Made by a program: the position numbers and the translations under genes. Below are positions 49,103 to 62,266 of a DNA stretch of 64,000 nucleotides, piece by piece. The DNA is taken from positions 310,001 through 374,000 of the forward strand of contig BCIG01000006.1 of the NCBI GenBank assembly GCA_001599915.1, written 5' to 3'. The notes below the pieces were generated by a model, which ran no database searches, had not been told where the DNA came from, and saw only the letters and a list, made by a program, of their open reading frames with translations. This stretch comes from Symbiotaphrina buchneri (taxonomy: Eukaryota > Ascomycota > Symbiotaphrinales > Symbiotaphrinaceae). Numbering within the stretch: position 1 is the first letter of the stretch; each line of letters opens with the position of its first letter.

Positions 49103-49479
49103 TGTGGTGGGGAAGAAGGTGCAGAAGGTGATTTGCGCTTTTGCACCGGCGTCACGTGATGTGGTCCAAGCTTCAGCGGAGCGGAACGGAACAACGTTTC
49201 TCCGGTGTTCTGCGCTCCAGGGGATAAAAGCTCTTTTTTTGATAGTCAGATAGAGGAGCACGTTGAATAGGGAATTCAGGACCTGTTTTGCTGGTGTTTG
49301 TTTCTTGTTTTGGATAGGTGATTTCTCTATGTGGTTTTCTATGTGATTTCTCTATGTGGTAGCCTGTGCAAAGGCTTTATTCCCTTTGTTTTATCACAGT
49401 GTTTCCCATAGCATGTCTCCCTACCTATTCTCCTGCCTGATTCGGTGGCTATCCACCTACCCCCAACAACCCCAGCACA
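49103..49479 (+). mobile_element. Solo LTR, well preserved (LTR family A)
   Basis: A 377-bp LTR starting TGTGGTGGGG and ending CCCCAGCACA, with a 4-bp target duplication GTAT on both sides (or 5-bp AGTAT if the last base belongs to the flank). A TATA-like GGATAAAAGC lies in its middle and an AATAAAG-like signal (on the opposite strand TTTATTCCC) further on; the TATA box sets its sense strand as plus. It stands out as a GC-richer island in AT-rich DNA, including a CACGTGA motif. Two decayed copies of the same LTR in opposite orientation occur at 59,839 and 62,267. It looks like the product of LTR-LTR recombination and is the youngest insertion in the block. Confidence 0.85.
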
Positions 49480-49935
49480 GTATCTTTTTAAAATAAGTTA
49501 CTATCCTATATATCTTGAACAATAATCAAGATAACTGATATAAAAAGTAGACAGATCTTTAAAGATATAAATAAAAGAGTTTTGTTCTTTAATAAGTTAT
49601 TATTTTTTTAAAACCTAATATTTTAGTTAGAATAACTGATATATAAAATGAACAGGATTATAAAGATACAAAGAAAGAAATACTAGTTACCAATCTATAG
49701 ATCTTAAACATTAAACTAATACTTAACTGTTTTTTAATTGTTATCTAGTATTATGATAAAACCTAATCAGGATAATCTTTATGATAATAATGTTTTTTAG
49801 ATCTTAATGTGATTTATATCCTTTATTCTATAATTTTGTTTACTTGTCTTGTTATCATTTTATACTGTTTAGGTATCTAAGAAATAATTAAATTTGTTAA
49901 AGAGATTCTTAAAGGGAATATTCTTTGTTTTCTAT

Positions 49936-50191
49936 CTTTGTTTTAATAAAAATGTATTATAGGTTAAGGTCATAGTATTTGTTACCAGGCTAGTTGTTAA
50001 TCTTATAGAATGGTAATACTGTTTAGATACTATAACTCTTTTATTAAACTGTTATAATAAATTCTTTGTTTTAATAGAAATATACTACAGGTTAGAGTTA
50101 TAGTATTTATTATTAGGCCAGTCATTAATTCTATAGAATGGTAATACTGTCTAGATACTATAACTTTTCTATTAAACTGTTATAATAAATA
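49936..50191. repeat. Direct tandem duplication, 128-bp period
   Basis: Two adjacent copies of a 128-bp AT-rich unit (first from 49,936, second from 50,064), both starting CTTTGTTTTAATA and ending GTTATAATAAAT. They differ mainly by C/T and G/A exchanges, so the duplication predates at least part of the mutation load. Confidence 0.75.
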
Positions 50192-50422
50192 AACTTGTTG
50201 TTAAAAAGAAAATTAAAGACTAAACTGAAAAAGAAATTAAAAAGAACTTTAGTATTAAACTTTTGTTACCTTTTCTTTATCTTAGTATTAACTGTTATCA
50301 GGTTTGTTAAAATCTATAACTCTTTTTACCTAGTACTTTATAAAGGTTTTCTTTATGTAATTAAGAAGGTAATCTACTTATTTCATCTATTAGGTTTTAT
50401 TTATCTGGTTTATAATAGATAG

Positions 50423-50604
50423 TGATAAGGATCAACATGGAGGAGTCTTGAATAGTAAGAAGGTTGATTAAGAAGCTATCTAACTGCAGGGTAGCAAGCT
50501 ATATAGTGGATGCTAAGTTATGTGACTATAAGCAAGTATAATGCTAGCAACTAGTTAGTAAGGAGCGCTCAGTGAGTGACTACCCTATATGAAAGTCTGC
50601 AATA
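50423..50604 (-). repeat. LTR of the Ty3/gypsy element (left copy, 3' LTR by sense)
   Basis: 182 bp, starting TGATAAGGATCAAC on the plus strand, directly preceded by the target duplication GATAG (50,418-50,422). It aligns without gaps to the right-hand copy. Confidence 0.88.
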
Positions 50605-53600
50605 ACTGTTACAATAGCAAAAATAAAACATCATCCTGATGTTTCTAACTAATATAAAATACATATATCAAAGCCAGCGATTTCTACTGTCTTGCCTGAC
50701 CGATCTGATGTATTGAACATCTGATGAATGACTGTTATAGATAAGGATTTACATTGTTATAGTCCTTGATCAGATCAGAAGATAACTACAGTAAATCTTT
50801 ATTATACTATTCATTAAACTCCAGGCTATAACCTTTCTATTTAACTAGATATTGATATTGTTGATGTCCTCCTTATAGACGTCGGATGTATCAATCCAGA
50901 AGGTGCTTAATTTTAAAACTCTTCCATTTGTTATCATTACCCTCAGTCTTGACCGGACCCAGGTAATCAGGACATAGATAACGATATAGGTTGTATCCTA
51001 TAGCTGGTTCAAGCTGATTGACTAAGATAACCAGGTGGATATTCTACTTAATAAACAGGTTAAGATGATAAATAAGGTGTCCTATTCTCTTAAGGATCTT
51101 AAAGGGTCTTATTTGTTATCTTAACAACTTCTGATTCAGTTTATCAATGATTTGATAACCATGATAGAGTTTCAGAAAGATTAAGTTGCTGATATATAGG
51201 TTAATCAGGATATAACAACGGTTGTAATATACTTTGGCCATCATATTGCTAAACATGATTGAATCTTAGGTCTCCTATATATAGATTTGTTTTATTTCAG
51301 CTATGCTAGATGTATTTAAGAGCTGCTAACCTATTAGGAGGTTAAGATTATCATTCAGCTTATATCTGTATATAACTTCATTTAGGGCTTATCTAGTAGT
51401 TATGTTTGTTATATTGTTTAGCTATAACTCCAGCTGTTTATAGAAACTGGACCAGTCTGATTTAAGGATATTGATTTATTCCCTTTTATGAATATCATCC
51501 TTAAAAGTCTTAATCATATATATCAATACCTGAGTCAACCAGAAATACAGAGTGATTTTGACAGTCTGATTTATATATTCATTCTGATCATTTGTCTAAG
51601 AGTGATAAACGGTTGAAAACAACAGCTTTGTACCTAGATGGGTAAAGATAGCTTTCTATATATCAGATAAGAATTTTGGGTTATGATCGGATATGATCCT
51701 AGCTGGTACTCCTTAATGTACAGTCCTGTCCAGTAGAACATTGGCCTATTATTTAATAAAATAGTCATCTTATCCAGGCATCAGGGTGATAGCCTTGGAC
51801 AGCTTATCTATAGCTATTATAAGAGAGTTATATCTTATAGGCGATACTTCCGGTAAACCTAGTATAAAATTAATAGTAATCATGTCAAAAGCTTATAACA
51901 GGATCTTAAATGGCTGTAGTATTCTATACAGTTTATGTTAGCTTATCTGATTGACCTTGTATTATAGATAATGATATATATATCATTTAAGATAATAAAA
52001 GAGCTTTTTAAGATATAAACTGGCAACAATCTAGCTATAAACACAATGGAAACCTGTATAACTGGCTTTGTTATAAGCTAGATGGAAAACATCTTATTCC
52101 AAAGCTTATAGTATATATAGCTGTTCATGATCATCATCTTTATCTTAATAATAAAAAAGTCTATTCTTTAAGATAAAACGGTTCTTGAATCAATGTTGTC
52201 AATTTGTATAAGCTGGCTGTTCTGGCTGTTCTGGCTGATCTACCTAGGCTAGCCTATGAGATACTGAGTTGATATCAACAGATAACTCATTGTCAGAGTC
52301 TGAATCTAAGTCTGTTGACTTATGTTTATCTATATCTTGTTTAATCAGATCTATATCTTGTTGTTTAATCTAAATAACCTTTAAGATCTTTTGCTATTGT
52401 TTATTAGCGATATAGGCCTTATAAAGCTTTGTCTTGAACTTATCTAATAGTTCTATCAGGGTAACATGGTGAACAAAGACCTAGAAGGAGTTAAGAACAT
52501 TATCTAAATCTTTTTTATAACTAACTGGGTTCAGATTAATGGCTTCCTGATACAGTTAAGATAGGGCATCCAGGATGATATGGTGTCTATCTGCCTTATA
52601 TTATATATCAAGGTTAAATTAAAATAGGAACATTAAAGCTCTCATCAGCTATAGATTCATTTTATCTATAGATATAATGCTTAAGAGTTAAGATTGTTTA
52701 ATTATCTTGGTTATTATAGCATGATTAATATAGATAATAACTGGATAAACCTTAGGAATAAAAGCTTTGATTAAATGTTGGACTTTCTTAATCATCCAGA
52801 TAAATCCTGTGATTTTTAGCTCTATTAGCTAATAATGTATCTCTAGCTTATTTAACTCTTTATTCAAGAAAAAGATAGGTTTGATATTAGTTTTAATACA
52901 GAAAGATTTATCTTTATTCTATTTTTTGATATAATAAATTATAATCCTGAAACTGTGTTCCTTAGATGCATCTATGTTAATATGCAGCATTTAAGAACGG
53001 TTAAAGTATATCAGGAATAGCTTATTATAAAATATATCCTGAATTAATCTGAAGGAATAGACTTTACAGTCTAATAGCTTGATTAGATATGTATTCTGAA
53101 TATATCAATGTTATTGGTTCTGATTGTTCTTTAGTGTATTTTTGAGCAAAAGGACCTTTTATTGCCTAAGTAGCTTTATAAGCTATAAATAGTATGGTAT
53201 CTGCTTCCGGAGATACTTAGTCAGATCCAGATATAATTCTAAAGCCTTAAGGGTTGCAGGGAACTCAAGTCTCAGTATAGCTTAGACCTTCTTATCAGTA
53301 ATTATGAACCTAAAATGATTGATTTACTATCTAAACAATATTATAGTTAGATATCCAATAAACATCTTGTTTAACAAGAGTATAATTTGTTTGTTAACTA
53401 ATAGCTGAAAGATTGCATCCAGGTATTGAATATGCTTATCCAGGGTATAACTAAAGATAATGATATTATCTATATAGCAATAAACATACCTCTGATAAGG
53501 ATAGAATATACAGTCTATATGACACTATATAAAAGCAATATTGTTATGATAGCCTATAGGTGTTATTAAAAAGGTCTTCTAACTATGGTAAGTCATGATT

Positions 53601-56600
53601 ATCAGCTTATAACAATCTTGCCGGATAACAGGCTATTAATGAAAGAAAATCAGAACATTAATCATAATGATATACAGATAATCCTGAATAACAGACAGGA
53701 TATCATCCTGAACAGGGAACAGATAGTTATCTAGCTTAATGATCTGATTTAGACCATAGATATCAATTATTATATATCCTTTCTTCTTTCTGTTAATAAT
53801 CTTTCAGATAATGAATACAAGGTAGGAGAATAAAGTTAGGGAAGTAGTCTACTCTATACAACCTTGGTTCTGTATCTTATCAAAAACCTTGTTAATCAGC
53901 TTCTTAATGTTATAACCTTGTTAATAGATCAGGTATAACTGTTATAACTCTTTCTGTTTCCAATTAGCAATAAAAAGAACTTATATATACTTAAACTTAA
54001 GTATATCAATAATCTGACCATAGTTAATCTAGAGATTAATATATTGTTCTAAAACAGGAATAATTCAGCTAACAACATTTTAAAAGCTATATATAGTGAT
54101 TTTGTTTGCTAAGGTTGTTTTAAGTGTAGATTCCAGAGTATAATCTAAAGCAATAAGCCTAGGTAACTGTCTATAAATTAGCTCTATTATAATAACAAAA
54201 GAATTAAGACTCTTGATTCTATTAATCACCCTGATTGACTGGTGATCGATAAAGATTATATAGCATTCTTTATTGTTATAGTTAGTTATTATACCCATTT
54301 AAGTCTTATTCAGTATCTTAACTAGGTAAAGAACATTGTTTTGAACTTGGACAAAAGAGAAACTTATATCAATAACATAAGCATATACTGTATAGTTACA
54401 ATTTTTATAATTAGATTTAAATACTAAGTTGTAATTATCCACTAATCTGTTTGCCTGGATAGGCACTTTAACTATTAAATAGGCTGGGATAACAGTGTTT
54501 TTCATAGTCAATATAGACTGATTTGTTTATCCTGACCAAGGAATGATTATCAGATCTGTTACCATATCCTGATAGCACTGGAGGATAAGCTATTAAGTCC
54601 TAAGGTTGATTTTTACATCTTTAAGTTGAGTTTATTGTTTAACGGAAAAACCTTCTTACAATATCAACATTAGTAGGTAGCTTTGTTCAAGACTGTTCCT
54701 ATTATAACAAAGAAGTGGTTGGTTATATATAGGTTATTATCATGGTTATATATATCACTATGCTCAGAGTAACTGATGTTAGCTACCTTTTGGAAAACAT
54801 TATAATTATTGTTGTATGTTTTAAAGTTACAAATACCTTAGTCTGGACTAGCCTCCTGATTTAATAACTGCTGTTTGTATAGCTGGCTAGCTAAGTCTCG
54901 ATCTTGATCATAATTGTTGACTAGCTTTGTTAAGTTAGTTTGATAAGCTTTCTAAAGACAGAAGTTAGAATTAAATTATCCTGGATTAAACTGTCCAGGC
55001 TGTGAATAATGGTTCTTATTGTATAAATTGTTTTTTAAGTTGGATATATAATGGTTAGGATTGTTTGAAACATTGATGTTTACTCCTGTTAGGCTGGCTG
55101 TGATCTATAGACAAGGCAGCAGAACAGGTAGTATATATCCATCTTTTTAATAAAGACTTAGGTTACTATTAGGATAATACTATTGATTCTGGTAAACGTT
55201 AAATCCTGATTAATACGGTTAGAAGTTAAGCTATTGAAAACAGAAATTGAATCCTTTATAGAAAGATAGCTTATAGAATGGATACTGATTGAATCAAGGC
55301 TACAGTTGTTACCCTTGTTCTGATTGTTATGATTGTTATCTTAGGAATCTTATAAATCATAAGATCTTTTAATATAAACATATAAGTTTTAATGAATAAA
55401 ATCATTAAACCAGTTAGCTTGTTTATGTTTCAGTATCTGCATAAACTGCTGGATGATAGTGCTATATTCAGGTTTATTGACTGTATAATATAATAGTATG
55501 TCAAGATGCATCTAGGTTTCTATAACAATGCTGAAGTCATCTATAGCTTAATTAGCAGCTTATACAGTAGATTGGATGGTATTAATATACTCTGTAGCAA
55601 TATGATTGTTTTAAGTATCCTTAATGATATATCTAACTAAATTGAGTTTCTTCTAAATGTCTATAAAAGTAAATCTGAAATATATCTTTAATTACTGATA
55701 TCATCTTTTAACCAGACTTAGGTAATTGATAATACCGATTCAAGAGATGTCATTTAGCTTAAAGTTCTATTATGATTAGGTAAGATCATATAGATAAGTC
55801 TTAAGGTTCTAACAGATCTTAACTGGGTCCTAAGTTAATACAGTAATTTAAATATAGTTTATAAAGCTAAAGATATCTTGATAGTATATTTTATCATCTT
55901 TATCAATGATATCTTCCATATCATAGCTATCTGGCATATCTAGATAAAAAAGACCAATCTTGATTGCCTTCTAGTAGCTATTATTGCCATTAGGACCGGC
56001 TGGCCTAGATAGACCTGGCTTACCAGACTTACCAGGCAGACCAAAGGGGCTATAACCTTGGTTATCTTAATTAGCTCATCAGATAAAAGCTTTAATAACT
56101 TACTGGATAACAGCCTATATAGTAGCCATCATACCAGATAGAATCTAGTTAATAAGGTTTAGGTTGTCCATATTATTATAGGGTATCTTGTTTTCAATTA
56201 AGGTATCTAAACTAAGTGATAGCTGATTAAAACAACTCTGGTTTAATGTTGTTAATTGTATCAATCTTGACTAAGGTAGATGACCAGGTGGAGATTAAGC
56301 TCTAGAAAAAGGGCTTGATTTAGTAGATAATAGCTGATACTTTTCTTTAAAACAATAATAGGTTTTAATATATTGGAAATCAGCGGTTTTAAGTTTGAAT
56401 TCATCTATCATTTGATTGAAATTCTATTGAATAAACAGAAACTCTAGACAGGGTAAGGTAATAAAGTTTAAAACAGATGATAACAAGATGGAAAAGTTAT
56501 ATATATAATATGTTTAACTTTGATTGCAACTGGCTGAATCTTAGCTAGCTAAGGCCCTTTTACCTAATAGTAATAGATAATGATAATAGGTTATGACTAC

Positions 56601-56950
56601 CTTAATGAAAAGATACATATCTTGATCAAACATACAAGCTAAAGGGTATCCATCTTAAAGTACGTTATAAAGCTGATATACAACAATCAAGGTTTTAGAT
56701 GATAGAGTAGACAAACTGAGTATCTCTCTGATTGCTAGATTGCTGATTAAGCTATCTGAATCGAAAGTCTTGATTCAGGTATCGGTTAAAGAGGTTATAA
56801 GTAGGTAGGGTAGGAGAGAACAGATATAACCGCTTAAATGACCGTCTGTTTATGATGTTTTGTTTAGAGCTGATAGAGGACTTCCTGGTTGTTGTTCTAG
56901 ACTGGTTGCTATATACTAACTGATATCACCTTGCAGTATTGCTACCAGGT

Positions 56951-57132
56951 TGATAAGGATCAATATAAAGGAGTCTTGAATAATAAGAAGGTTGATTAAG
57001 AAGCTATCTAACTACAGGGTAGCAAGCTATATAGTGGATGCTAAGTCATGTGACTATAAGTGAGTGCAATGCTAGCAACTAGCTAGTAAGGAGCGTTCAG
57101 TGAGTGACTACCCTATATGCAAATCTGCAACA
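56951..57132 (-). repeat. LTR of the Ty3/gypsy element (right copy, 5' LTR by sense)
   Basis: 182 bp, the gapless partner of the left LTR, directly followed by GATAG (57,133-57,137). On the minus strand it starts TGTTGCAG and ends CTTATCA, giving the usual TG...CA ends. Confidence 0.88.
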
Positions 57133-59838
57133 GATAGTTTATCTTGATCCTTATATTTATCTTGGATTTTTAATCTTTATCTTAATATTTGTTATCCTTT
57201 CTGTCTTTGGTTTACTTTCTTACAGATCCCTTTATTTATTAATATGATAATTTTCTATTTTATCTTAGGTTGTTTATATATTTAATGTTCTATAAAGAGT
57301 TTTATATTATTTAAATAGTACTTTTTGATAAGATTCTTAAAGTATAGATCTTTAAATCATATAGTATATATACTGTTTATTGTTATTATCAATTTGTTTA
57401 CCAGATGAGAATTTAACTATCTTGGTTTAAGTTTATATAATCTTTGGTTATCTTGATTAAGATATCAAAAAAACATCAAGTTTCTTGTTTTTAAAGTATA
57501 GTGATTCTCTTTTTTGTTTTTTGTTTATCTTATAGTATGTTATATAAATGTCCTTTTCTTTAAATACATTTTGTTGATTATAATTTATTATATCTTATCT
57601 ATCTTTATAAACTAAGTATAATATAATGATTCCTTAATAGTTTTAATATCTTTTATAAAACCATATAATACTATATCTTTTAATATAATAACCTAGATAT
57701 CTTTTTTAAAGTTTGATATTATAATAGAAAATTTAATTGAAATCCAAGAAACAACTTAAACAAAGAAAAGTTATAAATCCTTAGATCACATATATTAATT
57801 AAATTTATAACCATAGTTATATGTTTATTCTATTTAAAAATTCTATCTATATCCTTTTAGAATTCTGTTTAAAGACCTTTTAAGATCATTTTCATATATC
57901 TCTTTATAAGACTAATAGATAACAGGTAGGTTACTGGTATTATAAAATGTTTTACTTTTTATTCCTAGAGTACTTATAGAAATATCTTTTTTATAAAGTA
58001 AGATCTATTATTAGAATAAAATACTTTAAACTAGTTGAAAGTAGTTATTATATATCTTAGTACAAAGTTTATTATAACTATTAATATTATTATTAATATA
58101 ATTTTTATAAATAAATACTTGGTAAAATTATTAATAATAATGATTATAAATCTGTTTTTGTTTTTTGTTATCAGATTAATAGAACCAATATAGTTAATTC
58201 CCAGTATATCTATAGGTTATAACTGAAAAACCAGGAATAAACCTTTTATTAGTTTTAAAAAGTTTAATATTTAACATTATATATTGTTTTAACTATATAC
58301 CATGATATCCTAGGATTATAACAACCAGAATAACTATCTATAACTTTATTATATATAGATTTCCTTTATAAAAATAACTATAGAAATTATATAGTTTGAC
58401 TAATACTTTTGTAACTTTTAAATAGATGATATAAATGTTAATTTAACTGTTTGTTTTATAATAGTCTAATTTTTATATATTATTAAAGAATTCTATAAAG
58501 ATATATTTGTTAAACTTCTTTCTAACCTTTTTCTAAAGATATTAACTTATAAGGTTATTAGTTAAGATTTTTTTTAGTTATCTTATATTTTATTATATTC
58601 CTATACTAATTATTATTTAGGTAATATTCCTAACCAAGTTACCAGTTTTCTAATATTGGTTCTAGATTTAACAGGTTATTATCTTATATACTATAGACTA
58701 ATAAAAGAATATTATACTTATTATTTTAGAATTATAACCTGTATTGTATTTAATCTTTTAGTCTTAATAACCTATCTATAATCATTAGTTCCTTTCCTAG
58801 TATATAGATTGGTTTTAGGTTAAATTTAAATAATCTTACTTGTTATTTAATAAACTAACCTTTTACTTTATTGTTTTTTAAAATAGAAAACAATGTACTA
58901 TGATCTATATACAGGAGTATAAATCATGTTAAACCCTAGATCAACTAAACAGTCTTTTCCAGATTTATTAAGATTGATAATGTTTTTTTGTCATATAGTA
59001 ACAGGTTTTAACCAGGTTAAATTTAAAGGAATAAATATAACAAACTTTTTTAATCCTTTAATATCTAAAGTAATCTTGGTACTTAAAGGATGTTTTGCTT
59101 TTATATTATACAATAATATATTTATAGTTAAATAGTATTATAATATTAGGTCTTTTATATTAATTATATTATTGATAATAACTTTTTAAACTGTTTTAAA
59201 GATTTTGTTATATTCCTTTTTTTCAATTAAAATTAATCAGTATTTTAATCTTTTTTACTTTTCTATTAACTATTTGCTTTTCTTGTTTATTATAAATGAT
59301 TACTTTCTTTATAAGTTTTGTATATATAACCTGTTTTAAAATATAGTTCTTAAGAAAAAGAAGTATATAAAGGAACTTTATTAACTTATTCTTACTAATT
59401 AAAACAGGTTAATTTTTAAAGACTATAATCTTGTTGATTAAAGATCTAAACCTTTAAATTATCTGTTGATATTCTAAGATTTTAATATTTAAAATCTAGA
59501 ACTTGGATTTTTCAGGGTTTAAACTGAGTTTTATCTATGTTAATCTTAGGAAATAATAGTTCTTAAAAAACTAATATAATGATTCAAAGTCTTTTATTGT
59601 TTCTGTATTATTATTTATAAAATAAACAAATATTATACTCTTTTATATAATATTATTAAGTAATGGTTCTAGATTTAAAACAGGTATTAATCTAACTATG
59701 ATGTTTTTAAATAAAAATATGTTATTAATCTTCTTATAAGTCTTTGTTCTATATATAGGTAATAAAGTTATCTAAGATAAAAGATAAAAACTGTTTTATA
59801 AACATATTCTTATATTAACATAATAGTCCAGTAACTAT
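57133..59838. other. AT-rich remnant DNA, possible older retroelement
   Basis: 2.7 kb of very AT-rich sequence with stops in all frames. On the minus strand a stretch near 59,470-59,640 weakly resembles a retroelement reverse-transcriptase segment, so this and the matching DNA left of the gypsy element may be an older element into which the gypsy copy inserted. This rests on a faint resemblance only. A 69-codon plus frame at 58,926-59,135 has no recognisable content. Confidence 0.4.
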
Positions 59839-60242
59839 TGTGCTGGGGTTATTGGGAGTAGGCGGATAGCCACCGAATCAGGTAGGAGAATAGGTAGGGA
59901 GATGTGCTATAGGAAACACTGTGATAAAACAAAGGGAATAAAGCCTTTGTATAGGTTACCACATAGAGAAATCACATAGAAAATCACATAGAGAAATCAC
60001 CTATCTAAAACAAGAAACAAACATTAGCAAAACAGGTCCTGAATTCCCTATTCAATGTGTTCCTCTATCTGACTATCAAAAAAAGAGCTTTTATCCCTTA
60101 GAGCACAGAACACCAAAGAAACATTGTTCTGTTCTGTTCTGCTAAAGCTTAGACTATATTATGTGACATTGGTACAAAAGCATAAATTACCTTCTGTACC
60201 TTCTGTACCTTCTGTACCTTCTATACCCTCTTCCCTATCATA
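59839..60242 (-). repeat. Family A LTR, left copy
   Basis: About 404 bp, aligning along its whole length to the reverse complement of the solo LTR at 49,103-49,479. It is longer mainly because of extra copies of a 10-bp unit (CTTCTGTACC) near 60,190-60,230. Confidence 0.8.
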
Positions 60243-62266
60243 TATATCCCTCCCTTATTAAGTAATCATCTTATGACTATTAACAAGCTAAAAAAGATAT
60301 GTAATGTATTCTGGAACGGCTATTAGCTATTTATAAAAGCTTCCTAATTATTGTAAATATCCTGCTGACAACCTGATTGATTTTCTATGCCTAAACATGG
60401 AAAATCAGGCTTTAGCTAGAGGTACAGCAAAACTCTATACCATGTCTCTCCTGCTAGCTGTACCCTAAGTTATAACCTCCTGAGTTCTAGGTGATGGTCT
60501 ACCTAAGGCTAAATGATGATTTTCATTATAGTAGCAAAGGTTTTTCTTTATATCCTTATATAGGTCAGGATAATAAGCTTGAACATGGTCTAGGATATAA
60601 TAATAATAACAGGTATAAAGGTACAGAATCTGGTATCCTTTTCTATAAGCTTTTTGCATATCTGATAACAGGCTAGATAATATCAGTAGACCAGGTATAG
60701 ATCTAGCTGGAAAAGGGCCTCTTTATGATAGATATAGCTTTGCAAGATTAATATGAACAGCCTCCTTTATGCTATCTTTAAACGATATCATTAAGATCAG
60801 GAACACTATCTTTTATAAGGCCTTTACAAGGTTATCTACCTTTTTATCCAAACTCTTAGCTTCTTAGATAGATATAAGCTTTAATAAAGCTTCTAATTAT
60901 AATTCAAATTGCTACAGGGTATTATTGGCCATATGCTAAGCTTGTACAAAATCACAGAGCTCCCTGAAATTCAGGTTTGCTATATTACTTAAATCTATAT
61001 GGTATTTCCATACTGTATTGGTCTAAACGGTGATAAGGAACCTTTGCAGAAATTATAAACCTTAGGTATAAGGGTTAAGAATACCCTGATCAATAAAGGC
61101 TTGTGATTTAGCAGTATATTCATAATAGTATTGCTGTAGGTTATCTCCTTTGTTTTAGGGAATTCATTTATATTGTTTAAGCTATTAACAAAAGCTTTGC
61201 TGTTGTTTGATATTATTATTTTTATATTTATTATATAATATCCTATAAAGGCTTTCCTAGCTATAGGTATTCTATTTAGAAATGATCTTGATATATATTC
61301 TGATGCTCCCTTTACAATAGCACAATAAGTACTTTATCTTCTTAGCCTCCTTTAGAGCATAATTATTGTAAAGATCCCTATATTATTCTAAGAACTTGAT
61401 GATATTCTTTTTTTTAAAGAATGATACACCTAGAGAGCTTGGATATGGCATCCCTCTTATTATTTATACCTTTAGAGCATTGGCCAATAATGAAACAACA
61501 GTATAAACGATAGTTAGTGTTAGAATAATATGTTTAACAAGAACAGGAATGGAAGAGAAGGAGAAAAAGGAGGAAGAATCCCTGATAGCTTGATTTCAGG
61601 ATCCTTGGCTATTGGCATTATTTGCTATTGATAATGAAGCTATCTGGAATTTGAAATATTCTGTTTATACAGAATAAACTTGTAATGTAGCTTATAAAAT
61701 AGCTATAACAAGGTGACAGACAGTAGGCTAGAAGTCTTTATTCTTATTTATTATTATTTCTGCTATTAGTGATAGGCTATTCAGCATTGTACCCTTATCA
61801 TTATCATTATCATCATGGTATTTATTAAATGATATTTTCCTTTTAGCAAAAGGCCTTTACTGTTATTATTTTCCTTGATTTATAATGGAAGGCCTATCAG
61901 AGCTACTATGTCATTATATGTTCAGGTTTATCGTTATTATTCTGTTGTATTAGCATGATCCTATGCAATTTCCAAAGCTTTAAGTTGATTATTTCACCCT
62001 TTTTCAAGCTTTAAGCTTGTATTCTTAACGTTTTTCAAGGTTTATCCTATCCTTAGTACTAATAGCTATATCAAAGCCTTAAGAAACGGTATATGTTGTT
62101 ATACAACAGCTGTATCTTGCAATAATAGCTGTACCTTTGCAAGGTTGAATCCTCTAAGGCTGTAACAGCATAGTTACAATTTCTATCAGTTGGTAAGCCT
62201 TCTTAGCGTTCTTCTGTTCCCTATTTTCCTATTATATGATAATAATGTCCCTGTATAGGTCACCAA

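Larger units (their letters stand above)
50423..57132 (-). mobile_element. Ty3/gypsy-type LTR retrotransposon, full length but decayed
   Basis: A 6.7-kb element bounded by two 182-bp direct LTRs and a perfect 5-bp target duplication GATAG. Protein traces on the minus strand include a reverse-transcriptase core block near 53,440-53,530 and an integrase core block near 51,780-51,860. Read on the minus strand the order is reverse transcriptase then integrase, which is the Ty3/gypsy (Metaviridae) order. The gag end would lie toward 56 kb. The element is broken by many stops spread along its length, with a strong C-to-T/G-to-A bias typical of RIP. The two LTRs differ at roughly 15 of 182 positions, nearly all transitions, so ordinary molecular-clock dating is not valid; it is an old copy. 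Confidence 0.85.

Noticed and set aside
50195-50422. 75-codon hydrophobic plus-strand frame ending at the gypsy target site
   Set aside because: Hydrophobic because AT-rich codons encode Leu, Ile, Phe and Lys; it lies within decayed DNA.
58926-59135. 69-codon plus-strand frame in AT-rich DNA
   Set aside because: No recognisable domain; AT-driven composition.
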